Source: Trebonia kvetii
GTDB taxonomy: Bacteria; Actinomycetota; Actinomycetes; Streptosporangiales; Streptosporangiaceae
Direction: 5' to 3'
Length of the DNA stretch: 64,000 bases
Assembly: GCF_007827045.1 (NCBI RefSeq)
Contig: NZ_RPFW01000008.1
Span: 310,001-374,000 of the forward strand
A program made the translations under genes and the position numbers. The notes below the pieces were generated by a model. That model was given only the letters and a program-made list of their open reading frames with translations, had not been told where the DNA came from and made no database searches. Positions 43,450 through 52,470 of this stretch are shown piece by piece. Each line of letters starts with the position of its first letter. The stretch's first letter is position 1.

Positions 43450-46400
43450 ATGAGAACCCGGCTAACGACGCGGGGCGTGCTGGCCTGCTACGCCGTCTGG
43501 ATGGCGCTGCTCGTCACGCTGCACTACGCGCTCCCCGGGCTGCGCACCGAGGCGGCGCCGCTCATCGACCTGACCGGCGCGGCGGCCATCGTCATCGGCG
43601 TCTTCCTCAACCGGCCGGCCAGGCGCGCCCCGTGGTTCATGATCGCCGCGGCCAACCTCACCGGAGCGCTCGGGATGCTCGCCGCGCGCATCCAGCGGAC
43701 GGTGACCGGGGCGCCGCTCCCGTTCCCTTCCATCGCCGACGTCGTCTACCTGCTTGAGTACCCGCTGTTCGTGGCGGGACTCGTGCTGTTCATTCGCGCC
43801 AGGTCGGCCGAGCGGGACATGCGCAGCGTTCTCGACGCGTTCACGCTCACCATCGGCCTCGGGCTGCTCGCCTGGCTGTTCCTGCTCGTGCCCGACGCGA
43901 CGAACCCGATGATGACCTGGCCGCAACGGTTCGTGTCCGTCGCCTATCCGGTCGGCGACCTGATCATCTTGATGATGCTGGCCCGGCTGCTCGCCCCTGG
44001 CACAGAATCCGGTGTCGCGGCCACGCTGATCACCGTGGGCACGATCGCCGGTATCGGGTCCGACGTGGCGTATGACCTGATCAAGAACTCGGGAAACCAG
44101 CACGGCGCGACGCTGCTCAGCCTCGGCTGGCTGGTCTGCTATATCGCCTGGGGTGCCGCCGCGCTGCATCCGTCGATGAGAGGGCTCACCCAGGCGGCCG
44201 GGCGGCGGCTGTCCGACGGGACAACGAGCAGCGTCGCGCTGCTCGTGGTGGCCTCGCTGATCCCGCCGATCTTCCTGTTCGCGCACGCCTGGCACGCACG
44301 CGACGGCGTCGAGGGTGTTGCCGCGATCGCCTGCGGCGTTCTCTACCTGCTCATGCTGACGCGGCTGTGGGAGGTCGCGTCCTCGCACCGCCGCAGCCTT
44401 GTCCGCGAGCGGACGCTGCGGGTGGCAAGCGCGGCACTCGCCGCGGCGGGCTCGGCCGAAGAGGTCGCGCGCGCGGTCAGGGACGCGGCGGTCACACTGA
44501 TGCCGGGCACTCCCGCCGATCGCGCGGCGATACTCGCCGTGCGGGACGGCGACCGGCTGCGACGCGTCCGCCCTGGCGAGTCCGGTAGGCCGCCTGGTGA
44601 GGGTGACCCGGTCGAGTTCTGGCTGCGGCTCTCGGACGGCCCGGTGCCGCGGTTCGTGTCACTGGAAGAGATCCAGGCGGTTAGGCGGGACGCGGGGGTG
44701 TCCGTGCCCCGCTACCCTTCGGATGCCAGGTACGACGGCGCGCTGCTCTGCCCGCTGGCCCTGAAGGACCGGCCGGCCGGCGACCCGTTCCTCGGCGTGC
44801 TGATCTTTTACGGCGACCGCAGGGTGCTCGCCGACCGCTCGCCCGCCCTCGAGATCTTGGCCGACCAGGCCTCCCTGGCAATCGAGCGGGTTCTGCTCAA
44901 CCAGCAGGTCATCCGTCAGCGCGGCGAGGCGCTGTTCCGCACTCTGGTGCAGGACGCATCCGACGTGATCCTCATCCTTGGCGACGACCGCAGGATCCGG
45001 TACGCCACCCCGTCCGCGGCGGACATATTCGGCGACGTCGTGGTCGAGAACTCCCTGCTGGTGAACCTGGTGGCACCGGGCACCCGCGAGGACGTGGACC
45101 GCGTGCTCGACCTGATGTTCACCCTCAGCGCCGGCGGGCTGTCACCGGGGTACCTGCTGCAGATCCAGCGGCTCGACGGCCGCGCCGCGGTGATCGAGGT
45201 GCGCGGCAGCGACCTGCGCAACGACGAGAACGTCGACGGCCTGGTGCTCACCCTGCGCGATGTGACTGAGCAGCATCAGCTCGCCGAGGAGCTGACGTAC
45301 CGTGCCTTCCACGACGCGCTGACCGGGCTGCCGAACCGCACGCTGTTCGCCAGAGAGTCGGCGTCGGCACTCGCGTCGGCGCGCTCGAGCGGCCGGGTCG
45401 CGGGCGTGCTGTTCGTCGACCTGGACGACTTCAAGATCGTCAACGACACGATGGGCCACGGTGTCGGCGACGAGCTGCTCGCCGCGGTCGCCGTCAGGCT
45501 CGAGGCCACGATCCGTGCGACCGACACCGCGGCGCGGCTCGGCGGCGACGAGTTCGCGCTGCTCATCGACGACGCCGCCGACGCCGAGGCGGTGGACACG
45601 TTCGCGGAGCGTATCATCGCCGCGTTCACCGAGCCGTTCACGCTCAGTGAGTCCAAGGTGATCACCTCGGCGACGGTGGGCGTGGCCACCTCCGAGGACA
45701 GCGACGACGTGGACGAGCTGCTGCGGCACGCCGACCTCGCCCTGTATGCGGCGAAGTCGGCGGGCAAGCGGCGCTGGCGGCACTACCACGACTCGCTGAC
45801 CAGCGGGATGATGCAGCGGCGCGAGGTGCAGGCCGCACTCGAGGATGCCGTGAAGAACGACGGTTTCGCTCTCGTGTACCAGCCGATCGTGGCACTCGAC
45901 AGCGGCGAGATCGTCGGCTTCGAGGCACTGCTGCGCTGGCCGCGCCCCGGCCATCGGACAGTGCTGCCCGGCGAATTCATTCCGATCGCGGAGGAGACGG
46001 GGCTCATCGTCCCGATCGGCGAATGGGTGCTGAAGCAGGCGCTGAGCGACATGGTCCGCTGGCGGCGCGGACTGCCGCCCGCCGCGCCCGCCGCGCCTGA
46101 CAAGGCTGGCGAGTGGGGCGACGGCCCGCACATCTCGGTGAACGTGTCCGCCAGGCAGTTCTTCGACCCGGGGTTCGTTGCCGGGGTCAGGCGGACGCTG
46201 CGGCGCTCTGGCCTGCCTCCTTCCGCGCTGCTGCTCGAGATCACCGAGTCGCTGTTGCTCGGCGAGAACGAGCGGATCCGCACCGACCTGGCCGAGCTGA
46301 AGGACATCGGGGTCCGGCTGGCGATCGACGACTTCGGCACCGGCTACTCTTCGCTGGCCTACCTGCTCGATCTGCCGATCGACGTGCTCAAGATCGACAA

Positions 46401-46689
46401 GACGTTCGTGACGGGGATCGGCTCGCAATGGCGGCGGCACGCCCTCGTTGAGGGCATCATCAAGCTGTCCCAGCCGCTGCAGGTCGACATCATCGCGGAG
46501 GGAATCGAGACAGAGACCGAGCGCGAGCTGCTCGCGGCCATGGGATGCCAGTTCGGCCAGGGCTACCTGCTGTCCGTTCCTGTCGACGCCGCCGCCGCGG
46601 AGGCCATGCTCGTCCGCGGCCGCCTGGTCCGCGAGTTGCCGAGGGAGCGCCGCAGGCTGCCCGACGGGCGTTATCTGAGGGACCTGTAG
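43450..46689 (+). CDS. Membrane-bound GAF-PAS-GGDEF-EAL cyclic-di-GMP protein
   Basis: 1079 residues from ATG at 43450, just after GGGGAGG. Roughly nine transmembrane helices (5-290) are followed by a GAF-like domain (about 320-485), a PAS domain (about 495-610), a GGDEF domain and an EAL domain. The diguanylate-cyclase signature RLGGDEFAL is intact at about residue 698. The phosphodiesterase signature GFEALLRW is intact at about 825, with later LEITESLL, DDFGTGYSS and KIDKTF metal/catalytic motifs. Both activities are possible, gated by the sensory domains. The TMEM175-like gene follows 23 bases on. Confidence 0.94.
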   Translation: MRTRLTTRGVLACYAVWMALLVTLHYALPGLRTEAAPLIDLTGAAAIVIGVFLNRPARRAPWFMIAAANLTGALGMLAARIQRTVTGAPLPFPSIADVVYLLEYPLFVAGLVLFIRARSAERDMRSVLDAFTLTIGLGLLAWLFLLVPDATNPMMTWPQRFVSVAYPVGDLIILMMLARLLAPGTESGVAATLITVGTIAGIGSDVAYDLIKNSGNQHGATLLSLGWLVCYIAWGAAALHPSMRGLTQAAGRRLSDGTTSSVALLVVASLIPPIFLFAHAWHARDGVEGVAAIACGVLYLLMLTRLWEVASSHRRSLVRERTLRVASAALAAAGSAEEVARAVRDAAVTLMPGTPADRAAILAVRDGDRLRRVRPGESGRPPGEGDPVEFWLRLSDGPVPRFVSLEEIQAVRRDAGVSVPRYPSDARYDGALLCPLALKDRPAGDPFLGVLIFYGDRRVLADRSPALEILADQASLAIERVLLNQQVIRQRGEALFRTLVQDASDVILILGDDRRIRYATPSAADIFGDVVVENSLLVNLVAPGTREDVDRVLDLMFTLSAGGLSPGYLLQIQRLDGRAAVIEVRGSDLRNDENVDGLVLTLRDVTEQHQLAEELTYRAFHDALTGLPNRTLFARESASALASARSSGRVAGVLFVDLDDFKIVNDTMGHGVGDELLAAVAVRLEATIRATDTAARLGGDEFALLIDDAADAEAVDTFAERIIAAFTEPFTLSESKVITSATVGVATSEDSDDVDELLRHADLALYAAKSAGKRRWRHYHDSLTSGMMQRREVQAALEDAVKNDGFALVYQPIVALDSGEIVGFEALLRWPRPGHRTVLPGEFIPIAEETGLIVPIGEWVLKQALSDMVRWRRGLPPAAPAAPDKAGEWGDGPHISVNVSARQFFDPGFVAGVRRTLRRSGLPPSALLLEITESLLLGENERIRTDLAELKDIGVRLAIDDFGTGYSSLAYLLDLPIDVLKIDKTFVTGIGSQWRRHALVEGIIKLSQPLQVDIIAEGIETETERELLAAMGCQFGQGYLLSVPVDAAAAEAMLVRGRLVRELPRERRRLPDGRYLRDL

Positions 46690-46712
46690 GCCGCCGCTGG
46701 TAGCCTGGCGCG

Positions 46713-47357
46713 ATGCGGACCAGCCGTCTCGAGGCCTTCAGCGACGGCGTGCTCGCGATCATCATCACGATCATGGTGCTCGAACTGCGCGAGCCCGATG
46801 GCCTCCGCCCCAACCTGGCCGAACTGTCGCACTCGTTTCCCAGCCTGCTCAGCTACCTGCTCAGCTTCATCTACGTGGGCATCTACTGGGCCAACCATCA
46901 CCACATGTTCCAGGTCACCGAGCATGTGACCGGCGGCGTGCTGTGGGCCAACCTGGGCCTGCTGTTCTGCCTGTCGCTGTTCCCGTTCACCACCCAGTGG
47001 ATGGACAGCAGCACATTCGCCCAGACCCCCGTCATCGTCTACGGCGTGAACCTGCTGGCCGCCGCGATCGCCTACTACATACTGCAGACGGTGATCATCC
47101 GCTCCCAGGGCAAGGACTCGGCGCTGCGCAAGGCCATCGGGCGTGACTGGAAGGGCAAGGTCTCGCCCGTCGGCTACATCGCCGGCATCATCGCCGCCCT
47201 GGCAGGCGGGGGCACCATCCTCAACAGCCCCGGGATCGCGGTCGCCGTCGCCTGCTACGTCGCGATGGCGGCCATCTGGGTCATCCCCGACCGCCGGATT
47301 GAGACCGCCGTCATTCCCGCCGCCACCACCCCCGCCGACCCGGAACAGCACAGCTAA
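46713..47357 (+). CDS. TMEM175 (DUF1211) family potassium channel-like protein
   Basis: 214 residues, about six hydrophobic helices. The diagnostic first helix motif FSDGVLAIIITIMVLEL carries the FSDG filter sequence. HHHMFQV and LFCLSLFPFTTQW are also typical. Bacterial members form tetrameric K+-selective leak channels. Short spacing after the GGDEF-EAL gene suggests co-transcription. The charged tail is short. Confidence 0.92.
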   Translation: MRTSRLEAFSDGVLAIIITIMVLELREPDGLRPNLAELSHSFPSLLSYLLSFIYVGIYWANHHHMFQVTEHVTGGVLWANLGLLFCLSLFPFTTQWMDSSTFAQTPVIVYGVNLLAAAIAYYILQTVIIRSQGKDSALRKAIGRDWKGKVSPVGYIAGIIAALAGGGTILNSPGIAVAVACYVAMAAIWVIPDRRIETAVIPAATTPADPEQHS

Positions 47358-47444
47358 CCCTGTGCGCCGTTTACCCTCCCGCTGCTGGGTAGTCGTATTC
47401 AGCACGCACGCACCAGCGGATATAGCCATAGGAGAGGTAATTCA

Positions 47445-47522
47445 ATGTATATCGGCATAGGAACCGTGGTTCTCATCGTGATCATCGTCCTGGTCATCCT
47501 GCTACTGCGCCGCGTCCTCTGA
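47445..47522 (+). CDS. 25-residue hydrophobic membrane peptide
   Basis: ATG at 47445 preceded by AGGAGAGG with seven-base spacing, unusually strong for the window. The translation starts MYIGIGTVVLIVIIVLVILL and ends LRRVL, a single membrane helix with a basic end. It stops with TGA 12 bases before the HATPase gene. The strong ribosome-binding site and clean topology support a real small protein. No function can be assigned. Confidence 0.7.
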   Translation: MYIGIGTVVLIVIIVLVILLLRRVL

Positions 47523-47534
47523 TTCCGGAACGCC

Positions 47535-48023
47535 ATGGAAATACAGATGGCGCTTTATCTCCCGCGCGACGCGGTCAGCGTGCCGGTCACACGTCAGGTG
47601 CTCGACCGCTGCATGGAGACACTCGGCGTCACTTCAGACACCCGCGCTGACATCGCCCTCGCGCTGAGCGAGGCCTGTGCCAACGTCATTCAGCACGCCG
47701 CTCGCGGCGCGGAATACGAAGTCAGGGTGGGTGTCAGGAACTGTCAATGCGTCATCGAGGTTGTCAGTGCCGGCAGCCGCGGCGGCGGGCACGGCGGGGA
47801 ACACCTCGCCGGGCTCGCCGTCGTCAACGGACCGGTGCCCGCGACCGCCGAGCACGGGCGCGGGCTGAAAATCATCGACGCGGTGGCGGACAACGTGCAG
47901 CTGAGGCCCAACGAACGCCGCGGCGCGACCGTCCATTTCGAGAAGACGCTCGTCTGGCTGCCCGACGCACCGGGCCGGCATCTGCTCGCGGGTGATCGCG
48001 GCCGGTTGAACCCAAGCGCCTGA
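47535..48023 (+). CDS. HATPase_c anti-sigma-factor-like serine kinase (RsbW-type)
   Basis: 162 residues. The GHKL N-box is EACANVIQHAARG, and the G2-box region is EHGRGLKIIDAVADNVQL with a flexible Gly/His lid before it. The GATVHFEK end is typical. RsbW-like kinases phosphorylate an anti-sigma antagonist or bind a sigma factor. No sigma or antagonist gene lies beside it. It follows the small membrane ORF by 12 bases, so the pair may be co-expressed. Confidence 0.85.
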   Translation: MEIQMALYLPRDAVSVPVTRQVLDRCMETLGVTSDTRADIALALSEACANVIQHAARGAEYEVRVGVRNCQCVIEVVSAGSRGGGHGGEHLAGLAVVNGPVPATAEHGRGLKIIDAVADNVQLRPNERRGATVHFEKTLVWLPDAPGRHLLAGDRGRLNPSA

Positions 48024-48042
48024 TTGCCCCGATACTTACCGC

Positions 48043-48867
48043 ATGAGAATGTGGGCACGGGCGACGGTGGCCGTCGTCGCGATAGCGGTCGCGCTCACCG
48101 GATGCGTGAAGAGCCGCACGTCCGCGGCCCCCGCGGGAAGCACGGCGGGAGACGCGGCGCAGGAGAAGAGCTGCACCGCCGACTACTGTGACCCGGCGGA
48201 CTGGGACACGGCGCTCACGTCGACACCGCTGAAGCAGATCCCGCCGTTCGCCGAGCCGATCAACGTGATCATCAGCGCGGGGTCGACCGTGTCCCTCGCC
48301 CAGATCCAGCAGGCGCTCGGCGACTGGAAGACGGTCTCCACCGCCACCACCGTCAGCGTGACGGGCATCCACATCAAGTGCATCTCCTCGGAGAAGGCCG
48401 ACGTGACCGGCGGCGGATATGTCCCGCAGCACGTCGCCTGGCGGCTCGGCGGCTGCGTGGACGGCAACGACCTGTCGATCAGCGGTAACGAGGACCACGT
48501 CAGGATCTGGAGCCAGCCGGTGTCGGGCGGCAAGCACGTCGCCTGGTTCATCGCGGCGAGCTACGAGACCATGTGCGTGGTCAGGAACGGCAAGCTGCAG
48601 ACGGCGGCCGCCAACAAGGCCTGGACGGCGCTGCATCCGGCCAGCGCCTACCACTGCGTCGACGGCGGGCCAGGCAGCATCACCACCAAGCACGCGGACG
48701 GATACGACGACGCGGCACGGGACTTCGCCGCCGCCATCCTCGCCGCCGCCAAGAGCCACGGCTGGCACGCTAGCCAGCGCATCGTCACCGTCAACCGCCG
48801 CGGCAGCGCGGGCGAGGGCGGCGTGCCATTCGACGACACCGTCTACGTCGTCACGGTCGCGGGCTAA
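48043..48867 (+). CDS. Secreted lipoprotein of unknown function
   Basis: 274 residues starting MRMWARATVAVVAIAVALTGC with a lipobox (ALTGC), then a Ser/Ala/Gly stalk. The mature part has at least six Cys (for example SCTADYCDPADW, IKCISSE, LGGCVDGND, MCVVRNG, YHCVDGG) and two lobes suggestive of a compact disulfide-bonded fold. No catalytic motif recognised. The next gene starts eight bases after the stop. Confidence 0.75.
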   Translation: MRMWARATVAVVAIAVALTGCVKSRTSAAPAGSTAGDAAQEKSCTADYCDPADWDTALTSTPLKQIPPFAEPINVIISAGSTVSLAQIQQALGDWKTVSTATTVSVTGIHIKCISSEKADVTGGGYVPQHVAWRLGGCVDGNDLSISGNEDHVRIWSQPVSGGKHVAWFIAASYETMCVVRNGKLQTAAANKAWTALHPASAYHCVDGGPGSITTKHADGYDDAARDFAAAILAAAKSHGWHASQRIVTVNRRGSAGEGGVPFDDTVYVVTVAG

Positions 48868-48874
48868 CCGCGAA

Positions 48875-50047
48875 ATGCCAAGGATCGCGATCGTCGGCGG
48901 CGGGATCGGCGGCCTCGCCGCCGCCGCGTTCCTGCGCCGCGCCGGCCTGGAAGCCGTGGTGTACGAGCAGGCGTCGCAGCTCAAGGAGGTCGGCGCCGGC
49001 GTGGTGGTGGCACCGAACGCGGCTCGCCTGCTGCGCGCGCTCGGCGTGCTCGACCCGCTCGCGGCGAAGGCGGTCAGGCTGGAGACCGGCTGGGAGTTCC
49101 GCCGCTGGCAGGACGGCAGCGTGCTGTCCGCCGAGGACCTGGAGACAGAGTGCGAGCGCCGCTTCGGCGAGCACACCTACACCGCGCACCGAGCCGACCT
49201 GCTCGAGGCGCTCAGCGCCAGCATCTCGGCGGAGACCGTCCGCCTCGGCATGCGCTGCGTCGCGCTCGACGCCGCGGGCGACGGCGGCCCGGTGACGCTC
49301 ACCTTCGCCAACGGCGAGAAGGCCGAGGCGGACATCGCCATCGGCGCGGACGGCATCCACTCGATGGTCCGGGCCGCGCTCACCGAGCCCGCGCCCGCGA
49401 CGTTCTCCGGGCTGTGCGCCTTCCGTGCGCTCGTCCCCGCGCAGCAGGCGCCGGCGTTCTCCCGCCGTCCCGCGCAGACGCTGTGGCTCGGCCCCGGCCA
49501 CCATCTGGTCCACTATCCGGTCTCCGCGGGCCGGTACGTCAACCTGGTTGCCTTCGCCCCGGCGGGCGATTACACGACCGAGTCGTGGACCGCGACCGCC
49601 ACCGTGGCGGAGTTTCTCGCGGAGTTCGCTGGCTGGGACGAGCGGCTCACCACGCTCATCCGCGCGGCGGGCACGCCTGGCCGCTGGGCGCTGCTTGACC
49701 GCGCGCCGCTAACCCAGTGGACAAAAGGCAGGCTGACCCTGCTCGGCGACGCTGCGCACCCGATGTTCCCGTTCTTCGGCCAGGGTGCCGCCCAGGCAAT
49801 CGAGGACGCCGCCACGCTGGCCCGCTGCCTGTCCGCAAACCCGGCGGACCCGCCCGCCGCGCTTCGCCGCTACGCGGAACTGCGGATACCGCGCACCACC
49901 AGGCTCCAGGAGGTGAGCCACGCCCGCGAGCGCATCAATCACCTCCCCGACGGCCCCGACCAGCAGGCCCGCGACGCCGGCTTCAGCAATGTCGACCCGC
50001 TCGCCGCTAACGCCTGGATCTACTCCCACGACGCCGACGCGCTTTAA
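48875..50047 (+). CDS. FAD-dependent aromatic hydroxylase-type monooxygenase
   Basis: 390 residues. FAD motif RIAIVGGGIGGLAAAAFLRR starts at residue 3. The DG motif is IGADGIHSMVRAAL, and the GD motif is LTLLGDAAHPMFPFFGQGA followed by AIEDAATLARCL, as in salicylate/3-hydroxybenzoate-type class A flavoprotein monooxygenases. Such enzymes hydroxylate phenolic acids with NAD(P)H and O2. Substrate unknown. ATG at 48875. It is paired in type with the minus-strand monooxygenase at 51060. Confidence 0.88.
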   Translation: MPRIAIVGGGIGGLAAAAFLRRAGLEAVVYEQASQLKEVGAGVVVAPNAARLLRALGVLDPLAAKAVRLETGWEFRRWQDGSVLSAEDLETECERRFGEHTYTAHRADLLEALSASISAETVRLGMRCVALDAAGDGGPVTLTFANGEKAEADIAIGADGIHSMVRAALTEPAPATFSGLCAFRALVPAQQAPAFSRRPAQTLWLGPGHHLVHYPVSAGRYVNLVAFAPAGDYTTESWTATATVAEFLAEFAGWDERLTTLIRAAGTPGRWALLDRAPLTQWTKGRLTLLGDAAHPMFPFFGQGAAQAIEDAATLARCLSANPADPPAALRRYAELRIPRTTRLQEVSHARERINHLPDGPDQQARDAGFSNVDPLAANAWIYSHDADAL

Positions 50048-50098
50048 AACGACAGAAACCAGATCATCCCGAACGGGTTCGTGGCTACGCCCGGCCGG

Positions 50099-50479
50099 TC
50101 ACGCGCTGACCACCGCGATCCAGTTGCCGTCCGGGTCGGCCAGGTAACCGCGCCGGTTCCCCGATGCGTGCGCGGACGGCTCGACAAGCACTTGGACCCC
50201 GGCGGCGCGCAGCCCAGCCACCGCCTCGTCGGCCGAATCGCACCACACCACGAGCTCGAATGGGTGCCCGGGTGACGGTGCGGGCAGCCCCTGCGGCTCC
50301 ACCTCGTCCCGGTCGCTTATCGCCACCGTCACGTCACCGACCCGGATCTCCACGTGCACCGGGGTGCCGGACGCGGGGGTGCGGAACGTCTCCGTTCCGC
50401 CGAGCAGGTCACGGTAGAACGCGACCGAGGCCTCGATGTCGGCGGTGTACAGGTTGGGCATCACGGACAGGAACTTCAC
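50099..50479 (-). CDS. VOC (glyoxalase/bleomycin-resistance fold) protein
   Basis: 126 residues with two beta-alpha-beta-beta-beta modules: FLSVMPNLYTADIEASVAFYR at the start, then FELVVWCDSADEAVAGL, and RRGYLADPDGNWIAVV at the end, the usual terminal motif. Metal ligands are only partly conserved, so activity (dioxygenase, isomerase, binding) cannot be fixed. It lies between two flavoprotein monooxygenases. Confidence 0.85.
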   Translation of the reverse strand: MKFLSVMPNLYTADIEASVAFYRDLLGGTETFRTPASGTPVHVEIRVGDVTVAISDRDEVEPQGLPAPSPGHPFELVVWCDSADEAVAGLRAAGVQVLVEPSAHASGNRRGYLADPDGNWIAVVSA

Positions 50480-50533
50480 GTTTCCCAGCCTAGAAACCTA
50501 CAGCACCGGGCCGGGGGTGAGGATGCGTGCCGC

Positions 50534-51022
50534 TCAGGCGTCAGCCACGCCCGGCACCACCGGCGGCAGGCTCGACCACGGGAAGTTGATCCATCGGTCG
50601 GTGCGCTTCCACACGTAGTCGCACTTCACCAGAGACCCCGGCTTCTCGTACACCACGGCGGAACGCACCTCGGCCACGTGCTCCACGATGAAGTCGCGCA
50701 CCAGCTCCAGGGTCTTGCCGGTGTCCGCCACGTCGTCGGCGATCAGCACCTTCTTCTGCGAGAAGTCCACCGCGAGCGGCACGGGCGGCAGCATTACCGG
50801 CATGTCGAGCGTGGAGCCGACTCCGTTGTAGAACTCGACGTTCATCAGGTGCAGGTTCTTCACCGAGAGGGCGTAGCCGAGGGCGCCGGCGACGAACATG
50901 CCGCCGCGTGCGATCGCCAGGATGAGGTCGGGCCTGAAGTCGTCGGCGGCGATCACCCGCGCCAGATCCTGTGCCGCTGAGCCGAAGGTTTCCCAGGTGA
51001 GCGTCTCACGCGCGTGCTCCAT
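50534..51022 (-). CDS. Xanthine/guanine-type phosphoribosyltransferase
   Basis: 162 residues from ATG at 51022 (MEHARETLTWETFGSAAQDLA). The PRPP-binding loop is VLIADDVADTGKTLELV, and the earlier PDLILAIARGGMFVAGALGYAL is the pyrophosphate loop of Gpt-like enzymes. The C-terminus has YVWKRTDRWINFPW, close to XGPRT hood residues. It should convert a purine base and PRPP to the nucleotide, in the cytosol. The upstream in-frame ATG at 51094 overlaps the neighbouring gene and is less likely. Confidence 0.88.
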   Translation of the reverse strand: MEHARETLTWETFGSAAQDLARVIAADDFRPDLILAIARGGMFVAGALGYALSVKNLHLMNVEFYNGVGSTLDMPVMLPPVPLAVDFSQKKVLIADDVADTGKTLELVRDFIVEHVAEVRSAVVYEKPGSLVKCDYVWKRTDRWINFPWSSLPPVVPGVADA

Positions 51023-51059
51023 AGCCCGGACATTACAGCGCCGGCCCGCCGTGATCATC

Positions 51060-52262
51060 TCACCTGGTGAGAGCCTCGCGCGATGTCGCGTCATAGTCCG
51101 CGAGCCACTGACCGCCGCGGCCGTCGAGGTCGCGCCGGTTCAGCCGCTTGCGCACCGAGATCGCCACGTCCCTGCGGAAGGCGGCCCAGCGCGATGGCAG
51201 GTGGTTGGACACGCCGCGCGCCCGCGCGGTCAGCACCACCCGCGAGGCCCGCGGCCGCCGCACCCGCTCGTAGGCGGCGAGCGCCGCGACCGGATCGCCG
51301 GGGGAGGCGGCCATGGCGTTCGAGAGCACAGCACCGTCCTCGAGCGCCTGGCAGGCGCCCTGGCCGAGGTAGGGCAGCATCGGGTGTGCCGCGTCGCCGA
51401 GCAGCGTCACCCGCCCCGAGGTCCACGCGGGGATCGGGTCCCTGTCGTAAAGCGCCCACTTGTACCAGGTCTGGCCCGCCGCGAACAGCCGGAGCAGCGA
51501 CTCGTGCCACGCCGCGTACCGCTCGAGGACTTCATCGCGCGAGCACTCGGTCACCCACGACTCGTGCCGGTAGCTGTCGTCGTCGTAGTGGCAGACCACG
51601 TTGATCAGGTCCTCGCCGCGCAGCGGGTAGAGCACGATGGTGCCGTGCGGACCGAGCCACTGGCCGTTGGCCGCGGCGAACAGCTCCGCGCCGTCGCGGA
51701 TCGCCGCCGTGGGTATCACGGAGCGGTAGCAGATCTTGCCGGTGAACCGCGGCGCGTCCGGGCCGAACAGCGACGTGCGCACGGCCGAGTGGATGCCGTC
51801 CGCGCCGATGATCACGTCCGCCTCGGCGGCGGTGCCGTCCGCGAACCGCGCCACCGCGAGGTCTCCCTCGGTGCCGGCGGACAGGCAGCGCTTGCCGAGT
51901 GACACGAGCCCGGGCGGCAGCGCCGCGGCGAGCACGTCGAGCAGGTCGGCGCGGTGCACGGTGGCTGGTTCGATGCCATGCGCGGCCACCTGTGCCGCCC
52001 GGCTGGTCCTGGAGATGACCCGCCCGCCGATCCCGTCGCGGGTGACCGCGAACTCGGTACGTCCCGCGACCTTCCGCACCTCGTCCTCGACGCCGATGAA
52101 CCGCAGCACCCGCATCGCGTTGGGGTGCAGCGCGACCCCGGCGCCGATCTCCTTCAGTTCCCCCGCTGCCTCGTAGACGGAGACGTCGGCGCCTGCCCGC
52201 AGCAGTGCACAGGCCGCCGTGAGTCCGCCGATGCCGCCCCCGATGATCGCGACACGTGTCAT
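51060..52262 (-). CDS. FAD-dependent monooxygenase (3-hydroxybenzoate/salicylate hydroxylase-like)
   Basis: 400 residues. Motifs: RVAIIGGGIGGLTAACALL, IGADGIHSAVRTSLFG, and VTLLGDAAHPMLPYLGQGACQALEDG. The C-terminus is basic (VRKRLNRRDLDGRGG). This closely parallels the monooxygenase at 48875 and may be a paralogue with another substrate. The phosphoribosyltransferase begins 37 bases downstream on the same strand, so the two may be co-transcribed. Confidence 0.88.
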   Translation of the reverse strand: MTRVAIIGGGIGGLTAACALLRAGADVSVYEAAGELKEIGAGVALHPNAMRVLRFIGVEDEVRKVAGRTEFAVTRDGIGGRVISRTSRAAQVAAHGIEPATVHRADLLDVLAAALPPGLVSLGKRCLSAGTEGDLAVARFADGTAAEADVIIGADGIHSAVRTSLFGPDAPRFTGKICYRSVIPTAAIRDGAELFAAANGQWLGPHGTIVLYPLRGEDLINVVCHYDDDSYRHESWVTECSRDEVLERYAAWHESLLRLFAAGQTWYKWALYDRDPIPAWTSGRVTLLGDAAHPMLPYLGQGACQALEDGAVLSNAMAASPGDPVAALAAYERVRRPRASRVVLTARARGVSNHLPSRWAAFRRDVAISVRKRLNRRDLDGRGGQWLADYDATSREALTR

Positions 52263-52470
52263 GCCGCCATCCTCCCGCGGCCCCGCCAGCCCCTCAATCG
52301 GCTGCGACGACGGAATTCACCGGCCGCGGTTGTCGCGCCGGACTGGATTGCACCTCTCAATAGCTTCTCAATTCTCAGAATTGGCTCTGCTGTGGAGCGC
52401 CGGCCAATCCCTGACCGGCCGTCGGCCGTACCGGCGGTGCAAGCGTCACCTTTGGAGGGAGTCCCGTTTT

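Noticed and set aside
45142-46440. 432-codon minus-strand frame opposite the GGDEF-EAL gene
   Set aside because: Antisense shadow; composition typical of high-GC artefacts, and the plus strand has intact GGDEF and EAL motifs.
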